12,901 nt of DNA from Opitutaceae bacterium (GTDB lineage: Bacteria; Verrucomicrobiota; Verrucomicrobiia; Opitutales; Opitutaceae): NCBI GenBank assembly GCA_009919985.1, contig RGAX01000061.1, forward strand, positions 1 to 12,901, read 5' to 3'. The notes under the pieces were generated by a model. That model did no database searches. It had not been told where the DNA came from and saw only the letters and a list, made by a program, of their open reading frames with translations. Positions 1-7,811 of the stretch are shown piece after piece. Each line of letters starts with the position of its first letter. Positions within the stretch are counted from its first letter, which is position 1. The position numbers and the translations under genes were made by a program.

Positions 1-2508
1 GACGGAGAACACGCCGGTCTTCGCGAAGTAGTATTCAAGCGAGACATCGTAGGCGTTGGTCTGCGTGGGCTTGAGCGCGGCATTGACGGTGGTGATAGCG
101 TAGGTGCCGGAGACCAAGCTCGTGTCGGGCAGCGTGGTGCTCGGGATGATGTTACCCAAATCAGGCCGGCCGATGGAGCGAGCGTAGGCCGCGCGGGCAA
201 CGATGTTATGGGTGAGGTTGTAGGAGGTGTCGAAGCTCGGGTAGTAGCCGTCGTAAGACTTGGAGCGGATATCGCCGCGGTCTTTGTATTGGGCCTTAGC
301 GCGAGCGGCGAGGTCGGGGTTCAAGACCAGTTGGCCGGCAGCGTTGGTGATATAGCCGGCGCGCGGGTTGTTGAGGACGCCGTAGCCTTTGTCTTGGGTG
401 CGCTCGAAGCGGACACCGCCCGACATGCGAAGGCGATTGGCCCACATGCGCGCGTCAAACATCATATAGGCGGCGCTGATGACTTCGCGGAAGTATTTCG
501 AGTTGGTCGCGCTGTTGATCGTGGGATTGGCAGTGCTCGCTAAAGCGAAATATTCGGGGTGTTGTTTCCACAGCGTTAAGGCGCTATAGGCGTCGGGATA
601 CGGGACCTGAGGCGTGCCAAAGAGGAAGGGGCCGGAAGCGTATTGCGGGTCGCTCAATTTGTAGAGGCCGGCGTTGTCGTCGGCGGTGTTGGCAACGCCA
701 TCAGGCCCGACGAAATTCCAGTTGCCGCGGTTATCGAGGCGGATGTCGCGGGTTTCTTCCTGCAGGTTGAGGCCGGTCTTAAAGGTGACCGGGAACGAGA
801 GACCGAGGTCGCGCTTGGCGTTGACGCGGGCGGTCTTGAAAACGTCAGCCGAGTCGGCGGGATTAAAATTAACGTTAGAGATGTTGTAGTTCGACGCGTT
901 GGCGAGGTCGATTTTGTTTACACCCGCGGTGTCATAAACGGAGATCGAAGTCGGCATTAAATAGCTGCCTGCGGCGATACCGGCGAAGTTAACCGTAGGG
1001 CTAGAAGCAGCAGGGGCGCTTGGCGTGCCACGAAGCGTGAGGGTGACGCCGTTGAAGTGAGCATCTTGCTCATCGTGGTAGTGATTCGTGGCGTGAGAGA
1101 AGGCAAATCCGCCGTCGATTTTCCAGATGGGGCCGTTGTGCTTGTAGGTCGTGTCGGTCGCGTAGGTATAGCCGTATTTGTGGCGGAACGAAGTGCCGCC
1201 GAGAACGACCGAGCCTTTGCCGAGCGCGCCGTTGACGAAGTCGGGGCTAAACGCAAGGGGTGCCGTAGAGGAGCCGACGTCATAGGTGACAGGGCGATTG
1301 CTGAAGGAGGCGTTGTAGTAATTCCACTGAGCGCCGACAGAGACAGTGTCTGTTTTATTCAGGCGGAGGTCCACGGTGCCGCTGATGGATTTGCGGGCGT
1401 TGTTCTTCGGACCGTCTTGAACCTGGTAGCTGCGCAGGTAAGGGCTGGTGGGGCTGGCGGCTGGGCCGATCGCTGCGGTGGCGTTGGGAGCCCAGTTAGG
1501 GTTGGAGCGATGCTGGGGATAATAGATATTAGATTCAAGCAGGGCCAAGGTGTAGCCAAAGTTTCTCGAAACGGGATTGATATAGACAAAGTCGAAGCCG
1601 GGTTTGATTTTTCTGGATGATTCGTTGGTGGGACCGCGGGTTTTTTTGAAGTCCTTTTCGTCGCCGTTAGCGCTCACGAAGGCGCGATAACTAAAGGAGG
1701 CTTTGGCTTGGTCAAAGGAGCTGCGCGGAACCAGGTTGATCGCACCACCAAGAGCGTCGGCTGCGGTCTCGGGCGAGCGAGACTTAAGAACTTCGATGCG
1801 GCCGGCATTATTGATAGAGATCTGCTCGAGCTCGAAGGTCCGGCCAGCGGAGGAAGAGTTGGCGCTGGCGATACGGTTGCCGTTCAGCGTAACCGGGGTG
1901 TAATTGGCGGGAACGCCACGCACGGATATAGTGCGGGCGTCGGGCGAGACGTAGTCGATCGTAACGCCGGGCAGAAATTTCACGAAGTCGCCGAGATTAC
2001 CCTCGGTGATGTCGCCGAACGCGTCAGTGGAGACGACGTTTTTGATCGTGGACGAAAAACGTTGTTCGTTAATCGCGATAGAAGCGGCGTCCATTTCGAC
2101 GGCGGCGGCGACCTTGAAGGCGTCGAGCTTGAGCACGTCACCGTCTTTATTCGCGGTGGAGGACTTAGTGGAAAGATTGATATCGAGGTTCACCGAGACA
2201 CCCGCGGAGACAGCGACGGTGATCGATTGATTCGAGAGACCGGTATAGAAAGCGTTCACTTTGGCGGTGCCAGCGGGAACGTTGCTCAAGCGGAAAAGAC
2301 CAGACGAATCCGTGAACGTTTCAAGCGAGGTGCCCTCGACGGTAACGCGGACGTTATTGAGGTATTTGCCGTTGTCGGTGTTAAGGACGCGGCCTTCGAT
2401 AGTACCGGTGGCGGCAGTCTGAGCAGGCGCTTGGCCAGCAAAGAGGAATAAACCTGCCAACAACGTGGTCAGGCGCAAGAGAGTGCGGAGGGTTTGGGTG
2501 GGTTTCAT
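1..2508 (-). CDS. TonB-dependent outer-membrane receptor with N-terminal carboxypeptidase-regulatory-like domain (C-terminus off the window)
   Basis: The frame is open from ATG (2508-2506) to the left edge, giving 836 codons with no stop, so the C-terminal strands are missing. Residues 1-30 look like a signal peptide (basic start, Leu-rich core, APAQ before the mature TAATG). Residues about 35-112 fit a carboxypeptidase-regulatory-like beta-sandwich (GTIEGRVL, TDSSGLFRLSNVPAG). A KLDAFKV stretch at 127-133 is a possible TonB box. The plug follows at about 150-262, with NLGDFVKFLPGV, ISVRGVP and DALGGAINLVP. The rest is Tyr/Asn-rich barrel, including GGVRFERT and ARSIGRPDLGNIIPST near the end. 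The layout fits the Xanthomonas/Caulobacter-type receptors often used for oligosaccharide or small-carbohydrate uptake. It is divergent from the transporter gene, which suggests a shared substrate, but specificity is unknown. The start has no clear Shine-Dalgarno sequence. Confidence 0.93.
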   Translation of the reverse strand, partial: MKPTQTLRTLLRLTTLLAGLFLFAGQAPAQTAATGTIEGRVLNTDNGKYLNNVRVTVEGTSLETFTDSSGLFRLSNVPAGTAKVNAFYTGLSNQSITVAVSAGVSVNLDINLSTKSSTANKDGDVLKLDAFKVAAAVEMDAASIAINEQRFSSTIKNVVSTDAFGDITEGNLGDFVKFLPGVTIDYVSPDARTISVRGVPANYTPVTLNGNRIASANSSSAGRTFELEQISINNAGRIEVLKSRSPETAADALGGAINLVPRSSFDQAKASFSYRAFVSANGDEKDFKKTRGPTNESSRKIKPGFDFVYINPVSRNFGYTLALLESNIYYPQHRSNPNWAPNATAAIGPAASPTSPYLRSYQVQDGPKNNARKSISGTVDLRLNKTDTVSVGAQWNYYNASFSNRPVTYDVGSSTAPLAFSPDFVNGALGKGSVVLGGTSFRHKYGYTYATDTTYKHNGPIWKIDGGFAFSHATNHYHDEQDAHFNGVTLTLRGTPSAPAASSPTVNFAGIAAGSYLMPTSISVYDTAGVNKIDLANASNYNISNVNFNPADSADVFKTARVNAKRDLGLSFPVTFKTGLNLQEETRDIRLDNRGNWNFVGPDGVANTADDNAGLYKLSDPQYASGPFLFGTPQVPYPDAYSALTLWKQHPEYFALASTANPTINSATNSKYFREVISAAYMMFDARMWANRLRMSGGVRFERTQDKGYGVLNNPRAGYITNAAGQLVLNPDLAARAKAQYKDRGDIRSKSYDGYYPSFDTSYNLTHNIVARAAYARSIGRPDLGNIIPSTTLPDTSLVSGTYAITTVNAALKPTQTNAYDVSLEYYFAKTGVFSV

Positions 2509-2695
2509 GTCGGGTTATGTTCTGGTTCTAACGGGTTACATATGTTCTGCGACCTCGCGGCCCCAGTGCATCGGGTTTTCTTGGTCTAAATTGTGGTAAA
2601 AAAGAGCTGGAAATACTGCATCTTAAGTTCTCTCCAAAACCCAAGAGTGATCGAGGAATGCCCTAGGGGTGACTTGAGGAGAAATCGTAAAGGAT

Positions 2696-2714
2696 CAGCC
2701 TGCGGTTCAGGCTG
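2696..2714. repeat. Perfect 7-bp inverted repeat (hairpin) in the divergent region
   Basis: CAGCCTG (2696-2702) and CAGGCTG (2708-2714) are exact reverse complements around a 5-base loop CGGTT. No T-run follows on either strand and no gene ends here, so it is not an intrinsic terminator. It could be a protein-binding site or a structured leader segment of the receptor or transporter mRNA. Confidence 0.5.
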
Positions 2715-2733
2715 GGGAAAGTCAAGATCCAAG

Positions 2734-2745
2734 GGACACGTGTCC
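2734..2745. promoter_or_regulatory. Perfect palindrome GGACACGTGTCC, candidate LacI-family operator
   Basis: The 12 bases read identically on both strands with a central CG, the usual layout of LacI/GalR-family operators, where the hinge helices insert at the central step. It lies 48 bp upstream of the chosen transporter start and about 1.4 kb before a LacI-family regulator gene. The same perfect palindrome was not seen upstream of that regulator or of glcD. Binding by this regulator is inferred from position and symmetry only. Confidence 0.45.
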
Positions 2746-2793
2746 GCATTTTCAGCATGACTTTCCGTGCGGGTATGTTCACACAAAACACAC

Positions 2794-4095
2794 ATGGAAC
2801 ACCCCTCCTCATCTTCGGACATGACTCGTTACCGCTGGGTCGTCTGCGCGCTACTGTTTTTTGCCACAACGATTAACTACATCGACCGGCAGATTCTTGC
2901 TCTCATCAAACCGATTTTAGATGAGCAACTCCACTGGACGAACGAGCAGTTTGGTTACACCAACGCATTTTTTCAGCTTTCCTACGCGGTCAGCCTGATG
3001 ATCTTTGGCTGGCTGGTCGACAAGTACGGCACCAAAATCGGCTACGCCGTTTCTATCGCGGCATGGAGCCTTGCGGCCATGGGCCACGCCTTTGTAATGA
3101 GCATCGGCGGTTTCTATGTTGCCCGCGTCATGCTCGGCCTTGGCGAGGGCGGTAATTTCCCCTCCGCAATCAAGGCCGTCGCCCTCTGGTTTCCCAAACG
3201 CGAACGAGCTACTGCCACCGCAATCTTTAACTCCGGCACCAACGTCGGTGCCATCATAGCTCCCCTCATCGTGCCCGCGATCGCGCTATCCTTGGGCTGG
3301 CACTGGGCGTTCATCTTCGCGGGTATTGCGGGCTTCGTTTGGTTGTTCTTCTGGTTTCCCTTTTACAACGTCCCAGAGAAAATCAAAGCCGCCAACGCCG
3401 CCGAGCTCGAACACATCCGCAGCGATCGCGACGACACCAGCCGCGATGGCGAGAAAGTTGCCTGGTCTGGCTTACTCGGTTACCGCCAGACCTGGGCCTT
3501 CATCGTCGCCAAGGCGCTCACCGATCCAGTCTGGTGGTTTTTCCTCACGTGGCTACCCGACTTCTTTAAACAGACGCGCCACCTCGATATCAAACAAAGC
3601 GGCTACATGCTCGCGACCATCTACGGCATGGCGACTGTTCTTAGCATCTTCGGCGGCTGGGTCGTCGGAGCGCTCGTGAAATCCGGCTGGACGGTGACCC
3701 GCGCGCGCAAAACCGGCATGTTCATCTTCGCCTGCTGCGTGATCCCGATTATTTATGTGAAAGACGTGGGCGACTGGACCGCCGTCGTGCTGATCGGCTT
3801 TGCCTGCGCCGCGCACCAAGCTTGGTCGGCCAATCTTTTCACGACTGCCTCAGATATGTTTCCCAAACGCGCCGTCGCCTCCGTCGTCGGCCTCGGCGGC
3901 ATGGCTGGTTCCTTGGTTGGTTTCTTCTTCCCGATCATGGCCGGTAAGCTCCTCGATAAATTCAAATTAGAAAATAACATCTCCGGCGGCTACGGTGTGC
4001 TCTTTGCGATCTGCGCCGGAGCCTACCTTTTGGCCTTCGCGCTCCAGCACATCCTCGCGCCGAAGTTCGAGATGACCAAACTCAAAGAAGCCTGA
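2794..4095 (+). CDS. Major facilitator transporter of the ACS family, ExuT/hexuronate-like
   Basis: A 433-residue inner-membrane protein with about 12 hydrophobic segments, the usual length for the anion:cation symporter family. TM1 carries NYIDRQ (28-33). The 2-3 loop has GWLVDKYGTK (72-81). TM4 and the following loop carry the family signature around RVMLGLGEGGNFPSAIKAV and WFPKRERATA (111-141), followed by NSGTNVGAIIAP. These match proton-coupled hexuronate/galactonate/glucarate transporters, so the substrate is probably an organic or sugar acid. Given the glcDEF operon downstream, glycolate, D-lactate or a precursor sugar acid are all possible. I chose ATG at 2794; ATG at 2821 is a good alternative that leaves a shorter leader before TM1. 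An in-frame GTG at 2767 would add nine unconvincing residues. The gene lies between the candidate operator and the LacI regulator gene. Confidence 0.9.
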   Translation: MEHPSSSSDMTRYRWVVCALLFFATTINYIDRQILALIKPILDEQLHWTNEQFGYTNAFFQLSYAVSLMIFGWLVDKYGTKIGYAVSIAAWSLAAMGHAFVMSIGGFYVARVMLGLGEGGNFPSAIKAVALWFPKRERATATAIFNSGTNVGAIIAPLIVPAIALSLGWHWAFIFAGIAGFVWLFFWFPFYNVPEKIKAANAAELEHIRSDRDDTSRDGEKVAWSGLLGYRQTWAFIVAKALTDPVWWFFLTWLPDFFKQTRHLDIKQSGYMLATIYGMATVLSIFGGWVVGALVKSGWTVTRARKTGMFIFACCVIPIIYVKDVGDWTAVVLIGFACAAHQAWSANLFTTASDMFPKRAVASVVGLGGMAGSLVGFFFPIMAGKLLDKFKLENNISGGYGVLFAICAGAYLLAFALQHILAPKFEMTKLKEA

Positions 4096-4158
4096 GTCCC
4101 TCCCCTACTACCACCGCCTTCCCTGATTCCCCTGGGTGAGGGATCGGCGGAGCAGTCA

Positions 4159-4187
4159 TTGACACCGCCTCGCACGGGCGGAAATCT
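4159..4187 (+). promoter_or_regulatory. Candidate promoter of the lacI-glcDEF operon
   Basis: A consensus -35 hexamer TTGACA (4159-4164) is followed after 17 bp by AAATCT (4182-4187), a poor -10 match. The hexamer begins 46 bp before the GTG start. The spacer is itself a G+C inverted repeat, CCGCC against GGCGG with a 7-base centre (4165-4181), which could be an autoregulatory operator. Only the -35 match is strong; the rest is inference. Confidence 0.35.
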
Positions 4188-4204
4188 TTCGGGTTGAATC
4201 CACC

Positions 4205-5263
4205 GTGAGCAAAGCGTCCCCCTCCTCCCCGCTCCCGCAAATCCGTTCCACGGCGGATTTTGCCCGCCACGTCGGCCTCGCCCGCACGACCGTTTCACGC
4301 GTGCTCAACGGCCAACCCGGACTCAAAGCTAAAACTATTGAGCGCGTTCAAGTCGCGATGGAAGCCACCGGCTTCACGCCCAACGCCTACGCGCTCCACC
4401 TTAAAGGCAAACGCACTGCGACCATCGGCATCTGCATGGAGGATCTGCTCACACCGCCCGCCGTGCGCAAACTCGCCGCCCTCCAGCGCCTTCTGCGCGA
4501 ACGTAATTACGCCTCGCTCATTGAGGTACTCGACCCCGGCGAGAGCCGCCGCGTCGTCCGCCATTTTCTCTCCATGCGCGTCGATGCCGTGGTGTTCATC
4601 GGACATTTCATACCCGAAGAAATTGCCCAACGCCTTACCGAACTCAACGCCCACGGAACACCGCATCTCATCATCGACCACGCCGGCATCGAAGGCGCCA
4701 ACACCGTCTCCCTCGACCGAGCCTCGGGCATGATCGCCGTGATCGATCACCTCGTCAGCCTCGGCCATAAAAGCTTCGGGCTGCTCGCTCTCGGCGGCAC
4801 CGCTCGCACCGTACTAGAGCGCCTTCACGGCGTGCACACCGCGCTCGAGCGCCACCAACTCGACTTCGATACCTGCACCCATTCCCGCGATCACCTCCAC
4901 GTACGCACCAGTGATTTTGAATACGGCCGCGCCCTTGCTGCGATTTTCGCGGCCGAGAAAAAACACCCCACCGCCTACATCGCCCGCAACGACGAGATCG
5001 GGGTCGGCGCGCTCCACGGGTTTCAAGCCGCCGGTCTGCGCGTTCCCCAAGATATTTCCATCACGGGCTTCAACAACCAAGACATCTGCGCCATGACCAC
5101 GCCTGGCCTCACCAGCGTGGATCAACAAGTGACCACCACCGCCGAAACTGCCGCCGAACTCATCTTGAGCCAACTCAACCTACCGCTCCGCCGGAAGCCC
5201 TGGGTGCGCACCATCGAGCCGCAACTCATCATCCGCGGTTCCACCGGCCCCGCCCTCCGCTAA
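4205..5263 (+). CDS. LacI-family transcriptional regulator
   Basis: A 352-residue protein of normal LacI/GalR length. Residues about 14-60 form the helix-turn-helix with TTVSRVLNGQPGLKAKT, and the hinge helix is ALHLKGKRTATIG with the conserved Leu. The positions that read DNA in LacI (Tyr17, Gln18, Arg22) correspond here to Arg, Thr and Arg. The periplasmic-binding-protein-like effector domain follows (75-345), with HLVSLGHKSFGLLALGG and RNDEIGVGALHGFQAAGLRVPQDISITGFNNQD. The usual Asp of the GFD motif is Asn. Start is GTG without a Shine-Dalgarno; no better start lies upstream. Its stop is 20 bp before glcD, so it is probably the first gene of the glcDEF operon and controls it, perhaps with the transporter. 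The effector may be a sugar acid or 2-hydroxyacid, but that is a guess. E. coli controls glcDEF with a GntR-type protein instead. Confidence 0.92.
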   Translation: MSKASPSSPLPQIRSTADFARHVGLARTTVSRVLNGQPGLKAKTIERVQVAMEATGFTPNAYALHLKGKRTATIGICMEDLLTPPAVRKLAALQRLLRERNYASLIEVLDPGESRRVVRHFLSMRVDAVVFIGHFIPEEIAQRLTELNAHGTPHLIIDHAGIEGANTVSLDRASGMIAVIDHLVSLGHKSFGLLALGGTARTVLERLHGVHTALERHQLDFDTCTHSRDHLHVRTSDFEYGRALAAIFAAEKKHPTAYIARNDEIGVGALHGFQAAGLRVPQDISITGFNNQDICAMTTPGLTSVDQQVTTTAETAAELILSQLNLPLRRKPWVRTIEPQLIIRGSTGPALR

Positions 5264-5283
5264 ACCCAACCGCGCATCTTCCC

Positions 5284-6756
5284 GTGAGTTCACCCGTTGC
5301 TCCCGCCACCGATCCTGTGCGCTTTCTGCGTCGCCTCGGCGAGATTTTGCCGCCCGCACGCGTGCTCGCCGGTCCAGCGCAACTCGCCGCTTACGAGAGC
5401 GACGGCCTCACCGCCTTCCGCACCGCGCCGCTCGCCGTCGCCGTCCCCGAAACCCAGGCCGAGGTCATCGCACTTGTCCGCCTCTGCCAGGCTGAAAAAA
5501 TTCCCTTCGTGGCCCGCGGTAGCGGCACTAGTCTTTCCGGCGGTTCCACGCCCGTTGCCGGTGGTCTTGTCATCACGCTCAATCGCCTCAACCGCATCCT
5601 CCGCGTCGACCCCGCCCAACGCGTGGCCGTTGTCGAACCCGGAGTGATCAACACCGCCGTCACCCTAGCCGTCGCCTCCTACGGTCTCCACTACGCGCCT
5701 GATCCGTCCAGCCAGTCCATCTGCACCATCGGTGGCAACGTGGCTTTCAATTCCGGCGGAGCGCATTGCCTAAAATACGGCATGACGTCCAACCACGTTC
5801 TCGGCCTCAAAGCGGTCCTCGCCACCGGCGAAGTCGTCGAATTCGGTGGCGCTAGCCGCGAACAACTCGGACCCGATTGGTGCGGCTTATTCGTCGGCAA
5901 CGAAGGTCTTTTCGGCATCGCACTGGAAATCACATTACAACTTTTACCCCGGGCAGAAGTGTTTCATACGGTGCTCGCCGGCTACCGCACACTCGAGCAA
6001 GCCGGTGACGCCGTCTCCGCGATCATCGCCAGCGGTCTGCTCCCAGGCGCCATCGAAATCATGGACGCACTCGCGCTCGAAGCCGCCAGTGCCGCCGTTC
6101 ATGCTGAATATCCGCCGGGCTGCGAAGCCGTTCTCATCGTCGAACTCGAAGGACCGCGCGAGGTCGTAGCCTCCCAACGTCCGCAACTCGACGCCCTCAT
6201 CGCCGCCAGCGGCCCCGTCGAAGCCCGACCCGCCCGCGACGCCACCGAACGCGCCGCCATCTGGAAGGGCCGCAAGAGCGCCTTCAGCGCCGTCGGCCGC
6301 CTCTCACCCGATTTTATTGTGCAAGACGGCGTAGTACCCCGTCGCCGCCTCGGCGAAGCGCTGCGCCGCATCGCCGAGATGTCCCGCGCCGACGGTATCC
6401 GCTGCGCCAACGTTTTTCACGCCGGCGATGGCAACCTCCACCCGCTCATTCTCTACAACGGCACCGAACCCGGCGCCCTCGAGCGCGCCGAAATGCTTGC
6501 CGGAAAAATCCTCCACATGTGCGTAGAGATGGGCGGATCCATCACCGGCGAACACGGAGTCGGCCTTGAGAAACGCGATTATCTCGCCGAGATGTTCAAC
6601 GCCGACGAACTCGATTGCCTGCACCGTCTGCACCACGCCTTCGATCCGCTCGGCCTCGCCAATCCCGGAAAAATGTTTCCCGACGGCACCGCCCCCGCGC
6701 TCGCGCAACACGGCCTCCATCCGCTCGAAAAAGCCGGCCTCATCTCCCGCGAATGA
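5284..6756 (+). CDS. glcD: Glycolate / D-2-hydroxyacid oxidase, FAD-linked catalytic subunit GlcD
   Basis: A 490-residue flavoprotein of the vanillyl-alcohol-oxidase superfamily, close to the roughly 500 residues of E. coli GlcD. The FAD-binding half has RGSGTSLSGGS (79-89), IGGNVAFNSGGAH (149-161) and VGNEGLFGI (204-212). The C-terminal FAD-oxidase domain carries WKGRKSAF, VFHAGDGNLHP (378-387, His379 and His386) and TGEHGVGLEKR (421-431, Glu423 and His424), the metal and substrate residues of this family. It would oxidise glycolate to glyoxylate, or D-lactate to pyruvate, passing electrons to GlcE/GlcF and the quinone pool. Start is GTG, 20 bp after the lacI stop. The gene overlaps glcE by four bases (ATGA). 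The three-subunit context supports GlcD over a stand-alone D-lactate or D-2-hydroxyglutarate dehydrogenase, but substrate choice cannot be settled from sequence. Confidence 0.93.
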   Translation: MSSPVAPATDPVRFLRRLGEILPPARVLAGPAQLAAYESDGLTAFRTAPLAVAVPETQAEVIALVRLCQAEKIPFVARGSGTSLSGGSTPVAGGLVITLNRLNRILRVDPAQRVAVVEPGVINTAVTLAVASYGLHYAPDPSSQSICTIGGNVAFNSGGAHCLKYGMTSNHVLGLKAVLATGEVVEFGGASREQLGPDWCGLFVGNEGLFGIALEITLQLLPRAEVFHTVLAGYRTLEQAGDAVSAIIASGLLPGAIEIMDALALEAASAAVHAEYPPGCEAVLIVELEGPREVVASQRPQLDALIAASGPVEARPARDATERAAIWKGRKSAFSAVGRLSPDFIVQDGVVPRRRLGEALRRIAEMSRADGIRCANVFHAGDGNLHPLILYNGTEPGALERAEMLAGKILHMCVEMGGSITGEHGVGLEKRDYLAEMFNADELDCLHRLHHAFDPLGLANPGKMFPDGTAPALAQHGLHPLEKAGLISRE

Positions 6757-7811
6757 ACGCCCCGCTCACGCCCACCACCCTCGCCGAGCTCGCCGACGCC
6801 GTTAGATCTGTCCCGCGCGTCCTCGCCATCGGGGCGCACACCAAGCCCCGCCTCTGCGCCGTCGCGCCCGAGGTCACGCTTATCTCTACGCTCGGTCTGA
6901 GCGGCATCACCGAATACCAGCCCGACGAATTTACCTTTACCGCACTCGCCGGCACCTCCCTGCGCGAGATCGCCTCTACCCTTGAGGCCCGCGGCCAATA
7001 CCTGCCTTTCGATCCGTACTTAATCGAAGCCGGTGCAACTCTCGGCGGCACACTCGCCGCCGGCCTCAGTGGCCCAGGGCGCTTCCGTTTTGGCGGAGTG
7101 CGCGATTTCATCCTCGGCGTGCGTTTTGTGGATGGCGCCGGTCGCCTCGTGCGCCTCGGTGGTAAAGTTGTAAAAAACGCCGCCGGTTTCGACATCCCTA
7201 AATTTTTCGTCGGCAGCCTCGGCCGCTTCGGGGTCTTCGGTGAACTTACGTTTAAGGTTTTCCCGCGTCCGGCCGCGACGCTCACACTGCGTTTACCTGT
7301 CACCGACGCCAACGCCGCGACCCAGATTCTCACCGCCGCTGCTGGAGCGCGTTGGGAAATTGACGCACTTGATTTTCTGCCAACCGCCGACGCCATCGCC
7401 CTCCGTCTCGCCGGCCCCGCTGCTGCGCTGCCGTTACTGGCCACGGAAATTTTAACGCGTTTCCCCGGAGAAATCCTATCCGCGGCGAGCGCCGATGCAC
7501 TGTGGGCCGATCTGCGCGAACTGCGTTGGACCTTCGCCGACGGTCCGTTGCTTAAGCTCGCGCTCACGCCGTCGCAACTGCCCGCACTCGCTGCAACCGT
7601 GCGTAACCACGCCGGCAAACTCCATGTCACCGCCGGTGGCAACGCCGCGCTCGTCTCGCTCCCCGCGCCCATCGTCAGTCTTGGTCTACCTGCGCTTACG
7701 CTCCGCGGCCCCGGCCCGCTTTGGCTCGACGCCCCCACCTCGCCCGCGATCGTCGCGGCAGTGAAAACCGCCCTCGATCCCTACAACCGTTTTCCGTCCC
7801 TTGCCGCCTGA
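6753..7811 (+). CDS. glcE: Glycolate oxidase FAD-binding subunit GlcE
   Basis: A 352-residue protein, matching the roughly 350 residues of E. coli GlcE. It contains only the FAD-binding half of the GlcD-type fold: LAGTSLREI (65-73), EAGATLGGTLAAGLSGPGR (92-110), GVRDFILGVRFVDG (115-128), GGKVVKNAAGFDIPK (136-150) and GSLGRFGVFGELTFKVFP (154-171). It is the second flavin-containing subunit of the complex and has no catalytic C-terminal domain. The start is the ATG inside ATGA, overlapping the glcD stop; the frame stays open further upstream inside glcD, but that is a G+C shadow. Its stop shares one base with the glcF start (TGATG). Such overlaps suggest translational coupling and fixed subunit ratios. 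Confidence 0.93.
   Translation: MNAPLTPTTLAELADAVRSVPRVLAIGAHTKPRLCAVAPEVTLISTLGLSGITEYQPDEFTFTALAGTSLREIASTLEARGQYLPFDPYLIEAGATLGGTLAAGLSGPGRFRFGGVRDFILGVRFVDGAGRLVRLGGKVVKNAAGFDIPKFFVGSLGRFGVFGELTFKVFPRPAATLTLRLPVTDANAATQILTAAAGARWEIDALDFLPTADAIALRLAGPAAALPLLATEILTRFPGEILSAASADALWADLRELRWTFADGPLLKLALTPSQLPALAATVRNHAGKLHVTAGGNAALVSLPAPIVSLGLPALTLRGPGPLWLDAPTSPAIVAAVKTALDPYNRFPSLAA

Larger units (their letters stand above)
2509..2793. promoter_or_regulatory. Divergent regulatory region between receptor and transporter
   Basis: This 285-bp gap separates two outward-reading genes and must hold both promoters. It contains an 8-bp palindrome CCCTAGGG (2661-2668), a 7-bp-stem hairpin (2696-2714), a perfect 12-bp palindrome (2734-2745), and close to the receptor an imperfect TAAC-CC-GTTA inverted repeat on the minus strand (2529-2538). 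No strong sigma-70 pair is visible for the receptor. For the transporter a weak pair TTTTCA (2749-2754) and TATGTT (2774-2779), 19 bp apart, lies just downstream of the 12-bp palindrome. This promoter is a guess. Confidence 0.5.

Noticed and set aside
1708..2451. 247-codon open frame on the plus strand, rich in Gly, Asp, Val and Arg
   Set aside because: It is antisense to the TonB receptor, whose frame shows clear domain order. The composition is that of a shadow of a G+C-rich gene and no motif is recognisable.
2767..2793. Upstream GTG start for the transporter
   Set aside because: It would add MRVCSHKTH, unlike transporter N-termini; ATG at 2794 or 2821 is more plausible.
2586..2822. 78-codon minus-strand frame across the divergent region, with several cysteines
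   Set aside because: It overlaps the start of the transporter gene on the other strand, has no recognised family, and would cover the palindromes and promoter region.
6615..6752. Longer N-terminus for glcE reaching into glcD
   Set aside because: The extra 46 residues are Arg/Pro/Ser-rich shadow sequence; the ATG in the ATGA overlap gives the family-typical length.
6740..7738. 332-codon open frame on the minus strand
   Set aside because: It lies wholly opposite glcE, is Arg/Ser/Ala/Pro-rich with no domain, and has the look of an antisense shadow at high GC.
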